Source: Erythrocercus mccallii (taxonomy: Eukaryota; Chordata; Aves; Passeriformes; Dicruridae). Taken from it: a stretch of 64,000 nucleotides of DNA. The notes below the pieces were generated by a model. That model saw only the letters and a program-made list of their open reading frames with translations, did not search any database and was not told where the DNA came from. Positions 37,246 through 49,590 of the stretch are shown here, one piece after another; position 1 is the stretch's first letter; every line of letters begins with the position of its first letter. The translations under genes and the position numbers were made by a program. Where the stretch lies: positions 149,214 through 213,213 of the forward strand of contig VZRG01001040.1 in assembly GCA_013397435.1 (NCBI GenBank), in the 5' to 3' direction.

Positions 37246-40200
37246 TTTGAAATCACAAATAACATAACACCATTAACCAACAATATTTTTCGTTTGCTTT
37301 GATGTGATGTGACACCTACGAACACAGTAGAGAACAGCAGGTAGTAAGACAAAGTTGCTGTAATCCTTCAGGAATGTCACGCAGGATTACCAGGAACCTT
37401 CTATTCTTTTCTGGCATAAAAATACGCAGAAGGGAAAAAATTAATTCAGTGACTCTGTAACTGTTGGGGATCAGCTGTTAAGCTGCCTCTCTGCATCCTC
37501 TTTGTTTCATGTGACCAGCAGGGATGCGGGTACTGGCTGTCATCCAGTCTGTCTACTGTGACCTCACCATGGGAATTGCATAGTGTGTTCAAAAAATGGA
37601 ATTGTCAAATTTTAATTGTATTGGATTTGGGGATAATTTTGCAAGTACCCTTTTCAATTCCATTTCAAACAAATTTACTTCTAAAGCTGTGAAACTTTTC
37701 CTATACAACTTTTTTTGTTTTCTGAAAAGTACTTAATTTTCTGTTTACTTAAAATTATATTAAACAGAAAATATCTTGGTACAACAGGAGAGCTCAAAAA
37801 CAAAGAGCAGGTTTAATCCAAATTTTACAGTGGAAGTACCATATATTGGAGGCAGACTGTATAGAGGCAGATTGCCAAGTAGCACTGACCTAAGTAATTT
37901 TAAAACCCTCAAATATAATTCACATGAATACATGCAGCTGATGTTTTCTGGGATTATTGCAGTGCACTGCAGTCAGTGAGCTGATGATTGTATGAAGTGT
38001 TCCACTCTGGGTATAGGACTACAAGCTTTAGAAAACATAATCTCACCAGCAAGATTAGAGTTTTCCTGGAAATAGTTCTGCTAACTGCAGTAATCAACCT
38101 AGTTTAATCCTTGGTGTGTTGAATTGCTGAAGAACCCAGAACATGATTATCATCAGCATCATGCACTGTCATGCATCACCTTGTTTCTCTTCTTTTTTGG
38201 TCTCTGTAAGGTCAGATCAACACTTTTTTTTCTTTCCTGTCTGTCTTTTATCTCTCACAAATAGCAAATAGATTTAAATGGGATTGCCAGTGTGTGTGAA
38301 GTGTCCTGCCTTGCTGCCACCCATTATTTTTTTTTTTTTGAGATTCAGAATTCACAGTTGGTTTTCTCTGAAATCTCTTCTGGTTCATCTGCTGAGTCAG
38401 AAGCCTCATGCTATTCTGTTAATTCTGAGGTTTGTTGCTGTGGTTCACTGTTCTTCTCAGCTTCATTCATGCAGCCCCTCTCTTGCCAACATTTTGTTCT
38501 CCACATGCCCCCATTTCTCTATTTACTCTTGCACTCCTTTTGGCAGACTCTTTCTGGCATATGTGTTCTAGTCTTGTCCTCAATCTCCAGTGAATGCCTC
38601 AGTCCAGGTTCTAGCAAAGCACACCCCAGACACATGAAGGCAAATGAGAATAAATATAAGCAAAGGTGCTGCCGATAGAATCAGCAAATACTGAGCCCTA
38701 ATTAAATAGGAAAAGTACTTCCAAATGTGGTATATAGGGAAGTCTGTATTGAAGTTATTGGGAGTTCTTTCCAGGTAAGGAAATTAAATCTTTAGGACTA
38801 AAATTAGGATGGTAGGACAATAGCTTCTTATATGTACTAGCAGCTACAAAGACTTTGTTGCAAGACTAAGAACATTTTCACAAAAGAGTATATGCATTCT
38901 TTATTGCTGTAAAACAATATATTAAATTCTGTCTTTAAATTACATTTTTCTTTGCTTTTAGAGAGACTTAATGTCCTATTCTATTTGGCTTACTTATGGG
39001 CAAGTAACACACCGCATTGTACTAGCAAGAGTATATGCATACGTGTTTCTTTATAATATGCCTATGAAAAATCATTACAATCCAATCATACTTACTAAAA
39101 AAAAGACACTATCCTGTATGTTTTAGTTACATGACATAAGGCATTTTCTGTCTGTGCAAATAATGTAGGATTCCTTTTTTTATTTTTTAAATGTATCTCT
39201 TTCTCAAAGTGTCAGATCTGATATCATCACAATATTTTAGAGCTTAAAATGAATAGCCAGGGTTCTACTGATATTCACCTTTGTGAGAAATTGTTGAAAA
39301 ACCATCATGCCTCATCAAAAAACAAAATAATTGCATATAACTTTTGTATTTAATTGCTAAAGCTGTTTCATAAATATGAAAAGAGAATATTTGCAAAGTA
39401 AAAAGCACCATCAAACTATTAAATATCCATTTTTTATTGGTTACATTCTGTCTGTAAATGGATGCTCAGAAACTCAGTCGCAAAACTTCACATAAAAATG
39501 ATGAATGTTCATCCACAAATTCCTCAGCCAGATCATTTACCTATTCCTTGTTGAGTTTAATTTTTCATTGTCCTGTTTTTAGGTTTATATTAATTATTGT
39601 GTTTATACATATAATAACATATATGCCAAATGTTAAGAAAACACTTTAAGAAAAGGAGTGTAAAGCCACATCTGGACTCAGAAGGTGATTTCATGCAAGA
39701 TTGTATCACACAGAAACAAACAGCCCTACAGACCTGGACACCTCTGCATTCCATTCTTTTTTCTGCCCTGGTAATATTGCGGAAAATAGTAAGGCAATAT
39801 ATTCACACAGATTTAATGATTTGTTAATTTAGGTCTCATATCACCTGATGAAGCAAGTAACTTTTTTCTGATTTCACAAGTGACAAGAGAGTGGCTAAAT
39901 TAAGTAGCCCCTCTAAAGCCAGTCCATATTAGCACTGGTATCAAAACAGTGTTTGGGAGACAGCATTAGGAGCAGTTTCTAAAATTATGTGTTTTGAGAC
40001 TTTTTTGTTTAATTTGGATACAGAAATATTTGAATGTCTGACCTGGGGAATTATAAAAGAGCTTAGTTTCCAAAATTACAACTGTTTAGGTACTCTCAAG
40101 TTTTATTATCTTTTCCCAAATGTAAAGGCACCAAATTGGCAAGAAACTTGAAAAGGCTAAATTTTAGATTTCAGTGCTTCTCCTACATCTCTCTTTAGCA

Positions 40201-40402
40201 AGTTTAACACTTTAGCTAAAGTCAATGACTTGTGAAATTTTGGAGGGGGAAAGCAGTGCCATTTCTGTAATCTGTGTTTCGTTGTCCTGGAAAATGTTTT
40301 GCATAATCACTGTTCCAGTTTATGAAGCACATGCAAAAACATGTACATTTCTTGAATGTCTGCTGGTTCCTTATCTCTGTGTCTTTTACTGTGATGTTAT
40401 AG
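37246..40402. other. SLC24A2 intron, distal part; nothing recognised
   Basis: AT-rich intron ending in the acceptor of the 51-nt exon. The open frame at 38292-38678 (128 codons, overlapping another at 38278-38571) has a low-complexity Ser/Cys/Phe-rich composition with no recognisable domain and is attributed to chance. Confidence 0.6.
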
Positions 40403-40453
40403 AGCTTGGATCATATGGAAACCTAAAATATTATGACACAATGACTGAAGAAG
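40403..40453 (+). CDS. SLC24A2: SLC24A2 internal exon, 51 nt symmetric cassette (LGSYG...TMTEEG)
   Basis: A 51-nt exon, phase 1 at both ends, bordered by GATGTTATAG and GTAAGAA. With the flanking split codons it encodes ELGSYGNLKYYDTMTEEG, matching the NCKX2 loop segment between LAE and the KFKERASILHK block. Because 51 is divisible by 3 and both phases are 1, skipping it removes exactly 17 residues and leaves an open frame (LAE-GKFKERAS). NCKX2 is known to have isoforms differing by 17 residues in this loop, and this exon fits that size. A 90-codon open frame (40225-40494) runs through it from intron sequence by chance. Confidence 0.95.
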
Positions 40454-43400
40454 GTAAGAAATACTTTAGAATTGTTTGTATGAGCTTTTTTTGAAGACCT
40501 CTGAGCACCTTTTGTGTGTTTACATTTTTCCTTTGTTTTTCTTGGTCTCATTTTCATTTTCTCCACTTTTGAATAACTCCTTTTTGCATGTCTTTATTGA
40601 TGGCTCAATCAGTTACAGCTCTTTTTTCAAGTTTTTGTTTTCAACATTTCAGTTCTGCTATTTCAGGTAAGGAAATACAATAGGATGCTTTTAGCAAAGA
40701 ACATATTCAAAACCATACTTGCAAAGTATATGGCACAGTATAACATAGATTGTAGGTGATTATTTAATGACATATTTTACAATGCATTCAAGAAGAGGAA
40801 TTAATTTATGTATCTTCAAATCACTCAGAACAATTGCTAAGGGACTTCAGTTTACTGTATTATTGAAAAGTAATGAATAACCTTTAAAAACTAGGCGTGT
40901 TTATTCCTGGAGTATTAATTGTGTGCCTGATTGCAGTGCAAAAAATTCGCAGTTTAAAATCCTCACACTAGAAATACAAGAAGGAAGTAATTAGGGCCTG
41001 AATGAGGGCTCAGTGAAATCTCAGGAAAATTTTCTGCTGATTCAAAAGCATTGCAATTCTATCGTACTAATTCAGGAAAGCAGTTAACTCTGTACTAAAT
41101 TTCCAACACATGCTTTTTGTCCTAGTGCAGTCAGCATTTCTACAATTTGGAATTATCCCTGAACTGAGACCTGATTGTCTGTAGGATCAAGGCCTCTTGT
41201 ACAGCTCTCTGATTATAATGCCAGACAGATGTTTTCATTATGTTAACTTTAGAAATTAGCAGCATGTTTGGGTATGGGATAAATGTTGAGTCCTTGAGGT
41301 AGAAAATCTAGCCACCTAGTCCTCCTTGTTTTTAATATTGGGAATTTAAGACAAATACCGTAATTCCCTGTTTTCAAAAACACAGTTGCTTCCTAGTGTT
41401 GAGTAATCTTGAAGATTTTAAGAGAATCTTCATTACATGACTTACTCATGATCATTCCTCAGGGAGCATGGAAAGTGATAATGTCTATTTCCCTCCTTCT
41501 GTACCTGCTGTTGATACACCAATATATTCATCTGGTTCTGGAGCTGGCTGTTGGATATGGTTCCATGTACCTTTGCACCACGTGTTGGAAGATGCTGTAT
41601 TCATCTGTGGCAGGCCTGAGCTCGTAGAATGGGCTTGCCTCACTACGCTCCATTGCCCATATTAAGCGTCTGCTTCACAGGGGTGGCACCAATATAAGAA
41701 AAGATGTCTGAAAGTAGATTTTAACAGGCAAACAGTGGTGTCTATGTTGTTTAAACACACCTGTCAAGCACCTGTAAGGAGCCATTAACCTCGACCACTC
41801 AGATATGGCTACCACAAGTAAAGCTTTTGCAGTACGTCTTATCTCAGTCTTCATTACAATCACGATAAAAAGGTAGTTTCTCATTGTAGCCTTAAACCTG
41901 GGTATGTTAAGGTTTTTATTTTTTATGGTAAAGTATTAAATCTACTATTTCAAAAGTAGCCTTCTGAAATCCATAAATACTCTATTGGCATCTAAATGTA
42001 GTTATAACACCTGTTGCAGTAATGGATACATATATGTATATTATTACAGTGCCTATACAGAAGTAATGCTTTTAATATTCAATGTCATCTCAGAATACAT
42101 TTCTCAGGAAAAAATAATTCAGAACCATAGTGTAGCAATAGGGAAAATCCAGTAGCAGAAATAAAAAGGAAGCTCTTTGTCTTTAGAAACACTAACAAGA
42201 GTGACAAGATCATAATTTTCACTTGTCTTTTACAAAGCAAGTAATGATTAGTGTGTCTCAGAAGTTGTATTTTTGATCAAAATGTACTATATTTTCAGCT
42301 TTTTGTTTGGATTTTCAGAAATCAAATAGAAAATCAATTTTAATTGCTATCCCTCTGCATCACACTTACTTGCCTTACCCATATTCTTCTTTCTCTTCCT
42401 TTTTTTGACTGAGGTTTTTGTACCTTTTACACAGCAACTTATTCACAGGAACACAGAAATCCAGTTACAAATCCATTGATTTTTTTTTTCTGATAAAGTA
42501 AATTCTTATGTCCTCAAGCCTGGTGTGGAGATAGGGAATATTCTTTCAGCCCTCTAGTGAAGAAACTCAGGTGTATTTATTCTTCCTGCTGCATGAGAAC
42601 AATCAGAGACAAGAATTAATGGTTAAGCTATAATAACACAATCAGATTTAGCCTAATGGCCGGAGAGCCATTGTGTTCCATATATTTCTATTGTTTTGAT
42701 TGTTTCTCTTTAATCTGAAAGTGACTTTAAATTAATTTAAATAAATTAATTTAAATAAATTTTAGATTAATCAGGTCAAACTGAGAGAATAAATGTGCCC
42801 TACAAGATGAGAAGAGACCCTCACTGCAATCTTGTCATCCACCAATAGCCTACAACACGACAAAATTGCACGTGTTTTCATTTGATACTTCTGTTTGATC
42901 TTAAAGGAGAAAGCATGTAAGATGGATTTCTGGAAGTAATCAGTAGTGACTCACTAGTTATGTTCCACAGCAGGTAATGAGCAGAATTAGTAAGTACAGT
43001 TCAGAGTGTTCAACAGCTGCAGATTTGACATGTTCAGACTCATGAAAGTTTGGCTATAGCTACAGAGATGCAGGAAATTTTCTTTGATCACTGACACAAG
43101 GCAAGTGGTAGAGTCTTGAATTTTTAAATAAGTGAATTTCTGAAGATCTGTTTTCACATCAAATCAGATATTTTTCTGACCCAGGCAGCCTGTAGACTAC
43201 TATTTAGTTTGTAGATAAAGGATTGGCTTTTTAATGTATCTTTTATCAGGAGGAGACTCTCTGCCAACTGATGCCAGCTGGAGTTACTCATGCAGATCAA
43301 CACATATCTACATTGTACAATACTGACTTGTTTGTATCTTTTCAAACAAAACCAGTGTAATTTTAAGCTACCTTCTTTGGTACTCATCTGGCCTTGATCA

Positions 43401-45976
43401 CCTCTTCCTTCTACTTCATTCTTTGCAAACTAAAATGAGCTGCCAAATCTGTTGGAGTTCAGTGAACCTAGATGAATTAAGAATTTTCTACGGCAATCTG
43501 TGTTATTTTGGGTCTATAGAAGCATGCATTGTCATTCACCTAAACTCTCATTATACCAGCTGTTGGGAAAATCTCCTACATAGTTAAACAATAATACATA
43601 GGACTATTCCAGAGGAAACGTGGGTACTTACCTTCTAGAAATAAGAACAGTGATATAAGATTCCTATGTTTTATTTAATGACACGACCTAAAGAAAAAAG
43701 ACATGAGAGAAGATCTGTGCCTAGGATTGATCTTAGTGGCTTTCTGAAAATTAAAATGACTTAGATACATCCTCAGTTGGTAATTTTTCTTGGTGGCTCT
43801 GTGCTTTGCTTTCAGTGAACAAGTTTTGCTTTGTTTTAAAGGAAGAAAATGGTAGAGAAAGGGGTGGGGGGTCAGGGAGAAGGTATTGCTCTGCTGTCTT
43901 ATTACATTTCACTGTCTTCATGCAGGCGAGTACTACTTTTTTTGCCAGTTTCATGTTTTTGATGATTAATAATGTCTTTTAATAATTTCCTTGCACTTTT
44001 TTAATCTACATTGAGTGAATCAAATGGAAGGCAATGATATAAAACAATGTAAACTGAACCATGCATCTGCTGAGAAATAAAAATAAAACAAAACACATTT
44101 TTCATTTCAAATGTTAAGTTAAAATCAACTTCCATGACACTGTGTAAAAGTCTTCTGAATGAAATGGTGTAACTTAAAATTGCTAAAAGTGAGCATCAGA
44201 AATTCTTTCTAAATATGCTGGGAGGTTTTTGTATATGTGAAAAAAATGGAGGACACATTCAATTAATCTAATCTGCAGTGTGAATCTGTGCAAAGATTCT
44301 TTTGAACTTATTGAGCTGATTTTCTTTTCAGTTCAATAATGGCCATGTTTCTCTGCTAAGAAAACCTCCACAGTTTCACACAATCTCAAATAAAGTACTG
44401 GAATATCCTTAGGTTCTTCATCACTTTAATTAACCTCTAAAACTACACCTTTAATTGAAAGGTCCTACACCATCTTGGAATAGGTGGAGACATGGGTGAC
44501 TCTACAGATATTTTTCAGAAAATGTCTCAGCTGCATCATTTTCATTGCTTGCATAAAATGCATTTGTATATATGTGACATCGCAAGCTGAATTCTCAAAC
44601 ATTCTCAGCTTTCAGAGTTGGAGTCTTAAAGCTGGCATAATCCTTTAGCAAACTAAAATTATATCAGGCACTTTTTGATATCTACTTCTTCTAGATAAGC
44701 ATTTTTAGATGCCTCTACTCTTTCAAAAGAAATTAGGAACAGCCATGACTCATAATTTTGGCTTAAAATATTTGAGGATATGATTTGTATTTTTTCTGGG
44801 TTTTTTTCTCTTTTATCTTCTATCCCAAAAAAATTCTGTTCTTTCTCTCACTCTGTCTTTCTTAAACTCTTTGTTACTTCTTCCCTTCTGGCTAGAATCT
44901 CTGCCTTTAACCCTGTGCAGTGAAATAACAGGATGCCTCGTTATTTATGATTGTGTTCTGTGCTTAAATACTATTCTGCAGGCGTTTTACTCTGGGTGCC
45001 AAAAGAGATAATATTTGCAAAATATTGTGAATTGCTAATTTTGATTTTTTTTTAGAGCGTGATGTGTTTTTGAAAAGATAGGGAAAGGACAGTACTGCTT
45101 AATAAATATTTGTGGTATTTTTATTAGTATCCAAGTATTGAAAAATTAGTTCCACTTCCCAGCAAATGATAGCTGCTAGTCCCTGTGAACTACTCATATG
45201 CTTCTTCACATACAAAAGTGTGGATACAGGGGTTTAAAGCGTCCATTTTAAGGAGGGAAAAGAGGATTTCTTTCCTGACTAATGGCTTATCCTTGTGTGC
45301 TTGGAATTTCTCCAAGTTTTTAGCTTGGCAACAAGTGACTGTTATCCAAATAACTGAATTAATTAATGACTTCTTACTTATACTTTCCACTGTTAGTCTT
45401 TTATGTAATTCCATTGAAATATCTTCTGGTTTTAAGTCTGTGCTGGTTTTGTTGCAGGGACACCAACAGTTTTCAAATTTTTTAAGTGGAGGTGAAGAAT
45501 TAAAAGAGCTACAGTCCCTGTATTGTAATAGTATTTTTAATTAGAAATATGTGCTGCAAAATAGCCACCAGTTAAACGTCTAAAAAATATTTTAAAATAC
45601 TAAAAGTGCAATAGCAATCAGGACAAGTAAGTAAAGGCAGATACATCAACTTCATACATATCATAGGCTGTCATAAGACATCCAAAGAGTCCTTACATAG
45701 AAAGATCTATCATGCCAGAAAAATGTTTCATTTCACTTAATATTTGACATCTTTGACATTGCCTTGTTTTAATGTATCATTTGGACACAGTGATCAATAA
45801 AGAGTGACAAAACCTGGGACCTCTGGAGAGTGTGTTGCTCCAGAGAGAGTGTAGAGCTGGATGGTTAACTTCATGGGAGACAAAAAAACCCCAACCTGGC
45901 AGGTTTAGAAGAAAATTTACCTTTAAGAATCTGATATTAAAACCATGTATTCTGGAGATTTCTTCTTCCCCTTCTG
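40454..45976. other. SLC24A2 intron (7.3 kb), proximal part; one AT repeat
   Basis: AT-rich intron. The open frame at 45185-45544 (119 codons) is not convincing: it lacks domains and the opposite strand is also open there. A tandem AT-only repeat at 42729-42763 is listed separately. Confidence 0.6.
42729..42763. repeat. AT-only tandem repeat, 14-bp unit
   Basis: The unit AAATTAATTTAAAT occurs twice perfectly (42729-42742, 42743-42756) with a partial third copy. The unit is nearly self-complementary. Confidence 0.85.
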
Positions 45977-47306
45977 AATCACAGAATATACTGAATTGGA
46001 AGGCACCCACAAGGATCAGTGGGTCCAACTCCTGATCCTGCACAGGACATCCCCAAGAGTGACACCATGTACATGAGAGCACTGCCCAAATGCTTCTTGA
46101 ACTCTGTCAGGCTGGTGCTGTGACTGCTGCCCTGGGGAGCTGTTCCAGTGCCCAACCACCCTCTGGGAGAAGAACCTTTCTCTAACATCCAACATAAACC
46201 TCCCCTGAGTCAGCTTCAGGCCATTCCCTCAGGTCCTGTAACTGGTCACCACAGAGATCAGGGTCTGCATCTCCTCTTCCCCTCACAAGGAAGGGTTATA
46301 ATGAGGTGTCCCCTCAAGTCTCCTCCTCTCCAGGCAGAACAGACCAAATGACCTCAGCTGCTACTCATACAGCATCTCCTCAAGGCCATTCACCATCCTC
46401 CTGGCCCTCCTTTGGATGCTCTCTAGTAATTTCATGTCTTTCTCATACTGTGGCACCCAAACCATCCTCCAGCACTGGAGGTGAGGCTGCCCCAGCTCAG
46501 AGCAGAGCAGGACAATCCCCTCCCTTGCCTGGCTGCTGATGCTGTGCCTGATGCACCCCAGGACAGGGCTGGCCCTTCTGGCTGCCAGGGCACTGCTGGC
46601 TCATGTTCAGCTTGCCACTGACCAGGACCCCCAGGTCCCTTTCCATTGGCTCTGCTTTCCAGGATCTCATTTCACAGTCCGTCCGTAGTCCGTCCATACA
46701 TCCAGGGTTGCCCCATCCCTGGTGCAGAATCTGGCACTTTCACTTGTTGAACTTCATATTGTTGGTGATTGTCCAGACTTTGTCCAGATTTGTCAAGGGA
46801 CCCTCTCTGCAGGGTCTCCCTGTTCTTGGGGGGAGTCAACAGCTCCTCCCAGTTTTGTATCATCTGCAAACATGCTTAGTATCCCTTCCAGTTCTGCATG
46901 CGAGTAATTTTAAAAGATGCTGAAGAACACAGGGGTGATGATGGAGCCCTGTGGAACCCCACCAGTGACAGGTCCCCAGTCACTGTAACCCTTTGTGCCT
47001 GACCCATGAACCAGTTGCTCACCCATCCCATGATGTGTTTATCCAGCTGTGGGCTGCGCATTTTGTCCAGGATGATCCTGTGAGAGACAGTGTTGGAAGA
47101 TTTACTGAAATCCAAAAAGATCACATCAATTGGTTTCCATTGATCAACAGGGTGTGTTACCTTGTCACAAACAGAAATCAAGTTTGATAAGCAGGACTTT
47201 CCCCTCATGAAGCCATGCTGTCTGTGATAAATGACTGTGTTGTCTTTCAGGTGTTTTTCAGTAACTCCCAGAACAATCTTCTTCATAATTTTACCAAACA
47301 CTGAAG
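45977..47306 (-). mobile_element. CR1 LINE, antisense, about 1.33 kb with RT remnant
   Basis: The + strand begins with the reversed tail (AATCACAGAATATACTG), then the reversed 3' UTR of the same subfamily as the copy at 13405 (shared phrases around GACACCATGT and CTGTCAGGCTGGTGCTGTGA). The minus frame 46876-47364 encodes part of the RT domain: QHGFMRGKSCLSNLISVCDK, then IDVIFLDFSKSSNTVSH, where functional CR1 usually has KAFDTVSH. The F/YxDD catalytic motif is not in this frame, and the element ends abruptly near 47306 in the RT domain by 5' truncation. It is non-functional. Confidence 0.92.
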
Positions 47307-47788
47307 TGAGTAGAAGACACAGACACATAGATGAATCCAAAGTGACAAAGCTGACCACAGTCACTGTAATGCAATATATGTGTTAATATGAAATTCTGTT
47401 CTAAGGTACTACTGTTGAGAACTGAAACTGTTTGTGTTTGTTTATGATATCTTGATTCATCAGTATTCATCTTCTGCTTTGGCTGAAATCTTATACCAGC
47501 ACATTTATAGGTGGAAATTTACTGACTTCTTCCAAAGAAAAATCATAGCTTTTGGTTTCAATTTCTTATTCTATTCATTGCTGAGTTCTCAAAAAAATTC
47601 ACAGTTTTATTTCCACAAAGGAACACTCCAACCCTGTATATGGGAACATGAGATAGTGTTTAATAGGATATTCGGTGCTTGAGGAGGAATTGAAGTGATC
47701 AGCAGTGATCTATGGAGCCTAAGCTATGGCAAATAAACTTTGCATCTCAAAATGGCTGCATTTTAATTATTACAATGTTTTATTTTAG
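47307..47788. other. SLC24A2 intron, distal part; nothing recognised
   Basis: Short AT-rich stretch between the CR1 and the next exon. It ends in a T-rich acceptor. Confidence 0.6.
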
Positions 47789-47884
47789 GAAAGTTCAAGG
47801 AAAGGGCCTCAATTCTGCATAAGATTGCCAAAAAGAAGTGCCAGGTGGAAGACAGTGAAAGGCAGAATGGAGCTGCTAATCATG
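47789..47884 (+). CDS. SLC24A2: SLC24A2 internal exon, cytosolic loop (KFKERASILHKIAKKKC...)
   Basis: A 96-nt exon, phase 1 at both ends, bordered by TTTATTTTAG and CATG|GTGAGT, a strong donor. It encodes KFKERASILHKIAKKKCQV followed by EDSERQNGAANH, highly similar to NCKX2 of mammals. The block is strongly basic in its first half (KFKER, HKIAKKK) and then acidic/polar, as expected for a cytosolic regulatory loop. It is also symmetric and could be skipped in frame (32 residues). Confidence 0.96.
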
Positions 47885-49504
47885 GTGAGTGCAGCATTAC
47901 AGATTTATCACCTGTTCCTCAGAGTCTCTTTCACTGTTTTATTTTGTTTGAAAATTGTTAATCATTACTTTTTTCCTACATTACGTATGCTATTTTAGTA
48001 AAAATACTCTGATTCTCTGTACCAAAAAGTATGAAATTTATGGATGGGACAGAAATTAAATGCAAGAATAGAAAGCCAGTCAAGGCATAGAGAAAGCCTT
48101 CTGGCAGGTTGAAAAGAAAAAGCAAAGCTGATTTTGATTATGTGTTGAAGTGACAGAGAGGCAAAACTTCCTTGCAGTATATATGGGAAAAAATAATTAA
48201 TTTATTAAAATGCTCTAGTAGAGTATGTGTTTTATATGGTACCACCCTCATCACAAAAAGCATCACCTTTATATGTAAGATTTTATTTGTCTATGTACTA
48301 CTTGCTAGAAGTCACTGAGGCCCATCCATGCTAATTGTGCAAAATTAATTTACTAGGGTAAGGCAAGAATTTGTATTTTAGTTCCAAAGTTACTATGCTA
48401 AAGGAAAATCTGTACCATGACCTTTTTTCTCTACTTTACCTCATAATATTATCTGCATTAGAAAACCAGATAAAAATGTGCCAAATAAAATCTGAATCAT
48501 TTTATTACTTGACACTTTTTCTGACCTTGTGTTATGTTTACATATCATTTGCTTCCAAAATCAGGCAGTTGGTTGGGACAGTCTGTTAATAAACCATAAT
48601 GCTGACCGTGGGGTTAAGAGACAACACACATATTCTGAAATAGTTACAGATAGTCTGACACTCCACTGTGGCTGCGATCTCAGATTTTTAATTTAGAAGA
48701 ATCTAGCAGTAACGTAACTAGACAGCTGTATTTATTTCTATGCACAAGAGCATACCATAAGGCATGTTGAACTTGAGTAAGGCATTTCATATTGCTGTTT
48801 CCCATTACTTTGTATTGTCCAAGGGATTTGGGGCCATTGACACATTTATGTACTACATACTTATAGATGTAATTACCACTTAGAGAATTCCAAGATAGTC
48901 AATGTAAGAATAAATTTAAATAAATTTGGCATCAGAAAACAAAGGCCTAACTTTATCCCTTTAATTTTTGTGGAAGTTTAGCACAAGGACTGCAGGATTC
49001 TGGTTTAAAGATCATCCTCTATTATTAGATATTATTACACCAACTGTTTACTCTTTCCCACATTTTTGCATGGGAGACAGCAGGATTACGCTTGGAAACA
49101 ACTTCATTAATTGCAGATGTTAGAGTGTTATAAAACTTGTATTGCTGAATGCATGCCCTCACCTGTAAATGCAGCACAGTGCATTCTATAATGTCAGGGG
49201 TGATGACTGTATGTCACTTTTTACCTGAAGTATTAGGCTTGTTGCATTTAGCATAAATGAAGAGCACTGGATATTGCAATGAACTTAAATATTTCTTAAA
49301 ATGCTAGCTCACTGCTTATAAGATTTTTATTGAAAATGTGTACTAGGCAAATCTTTTCCCTCTACTTTAACATAGATGTTGGTTCAACCTTAGTATTTGG
49401 TAATTTGCTCAGACTGAATATATGACAGCTATTTCACCAGTATATTTGTAATTTAATATTCTGACCTGTTGTTTTCCTGTTCTTATCTATGGATGATGCC
49501 ACAG
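47885..49504 (+). other. SLC24A2: SLC24A2 intron, 1.62 kb
   Basis: Starts GTGAGT, ends GATGCCACAG. AT-rich with no repeat recognised. Confidence 0.85.
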
Positions 49505-49590
49505 AGAAAGGTGCAAAAGTGGAAGTTGCAGTGACACCACCAAGTGATTCAGGACCAGTACAGAATGGAATCGCCCATAATATTGAAGAG
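49505..49590 (+). CDS. SLC24A2: SLC24A2 internal exon, cytosolic loop (KGAKVEVAVTPPSDSG...)
   Basis: An 86-nt exon starting in phase 1 and ending in phase 0. The acceptor is GATGCCACAG; the donor is GAAGAG|GTTAAT, which departs from the GTRAGT consensus. It encodes EKGAKVEVAVTPPSDSGPVQ and NGIAHNIEE. The pattern VEVAVTPPSDSGPVQNG...HNIE parallels the VEMTPSS...PVQNG...HNIE stretch of mammalian NCKX2, so the assignment is firm although this part of the loop diverges quickly between species. It cannot be skipped alone without a frameshift. The 3' border is the least certain edge of the six exons because the donor is weak; reading on would add about 15 codons before an in-frame stop. Confidence 0.9.

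Noticed and set aside
38278..38678. Overlapping frames of 97 and 128 codons
   Set aside because: Low-complexity, no domain, and located in the middle of the SLC24A2 intron without splice support.
45185..45544. 119-codon open frame on the + strand
   Set aside because: No recognisable domain, no splice sites, AT-rich, and the opposite strand is open over the same region.
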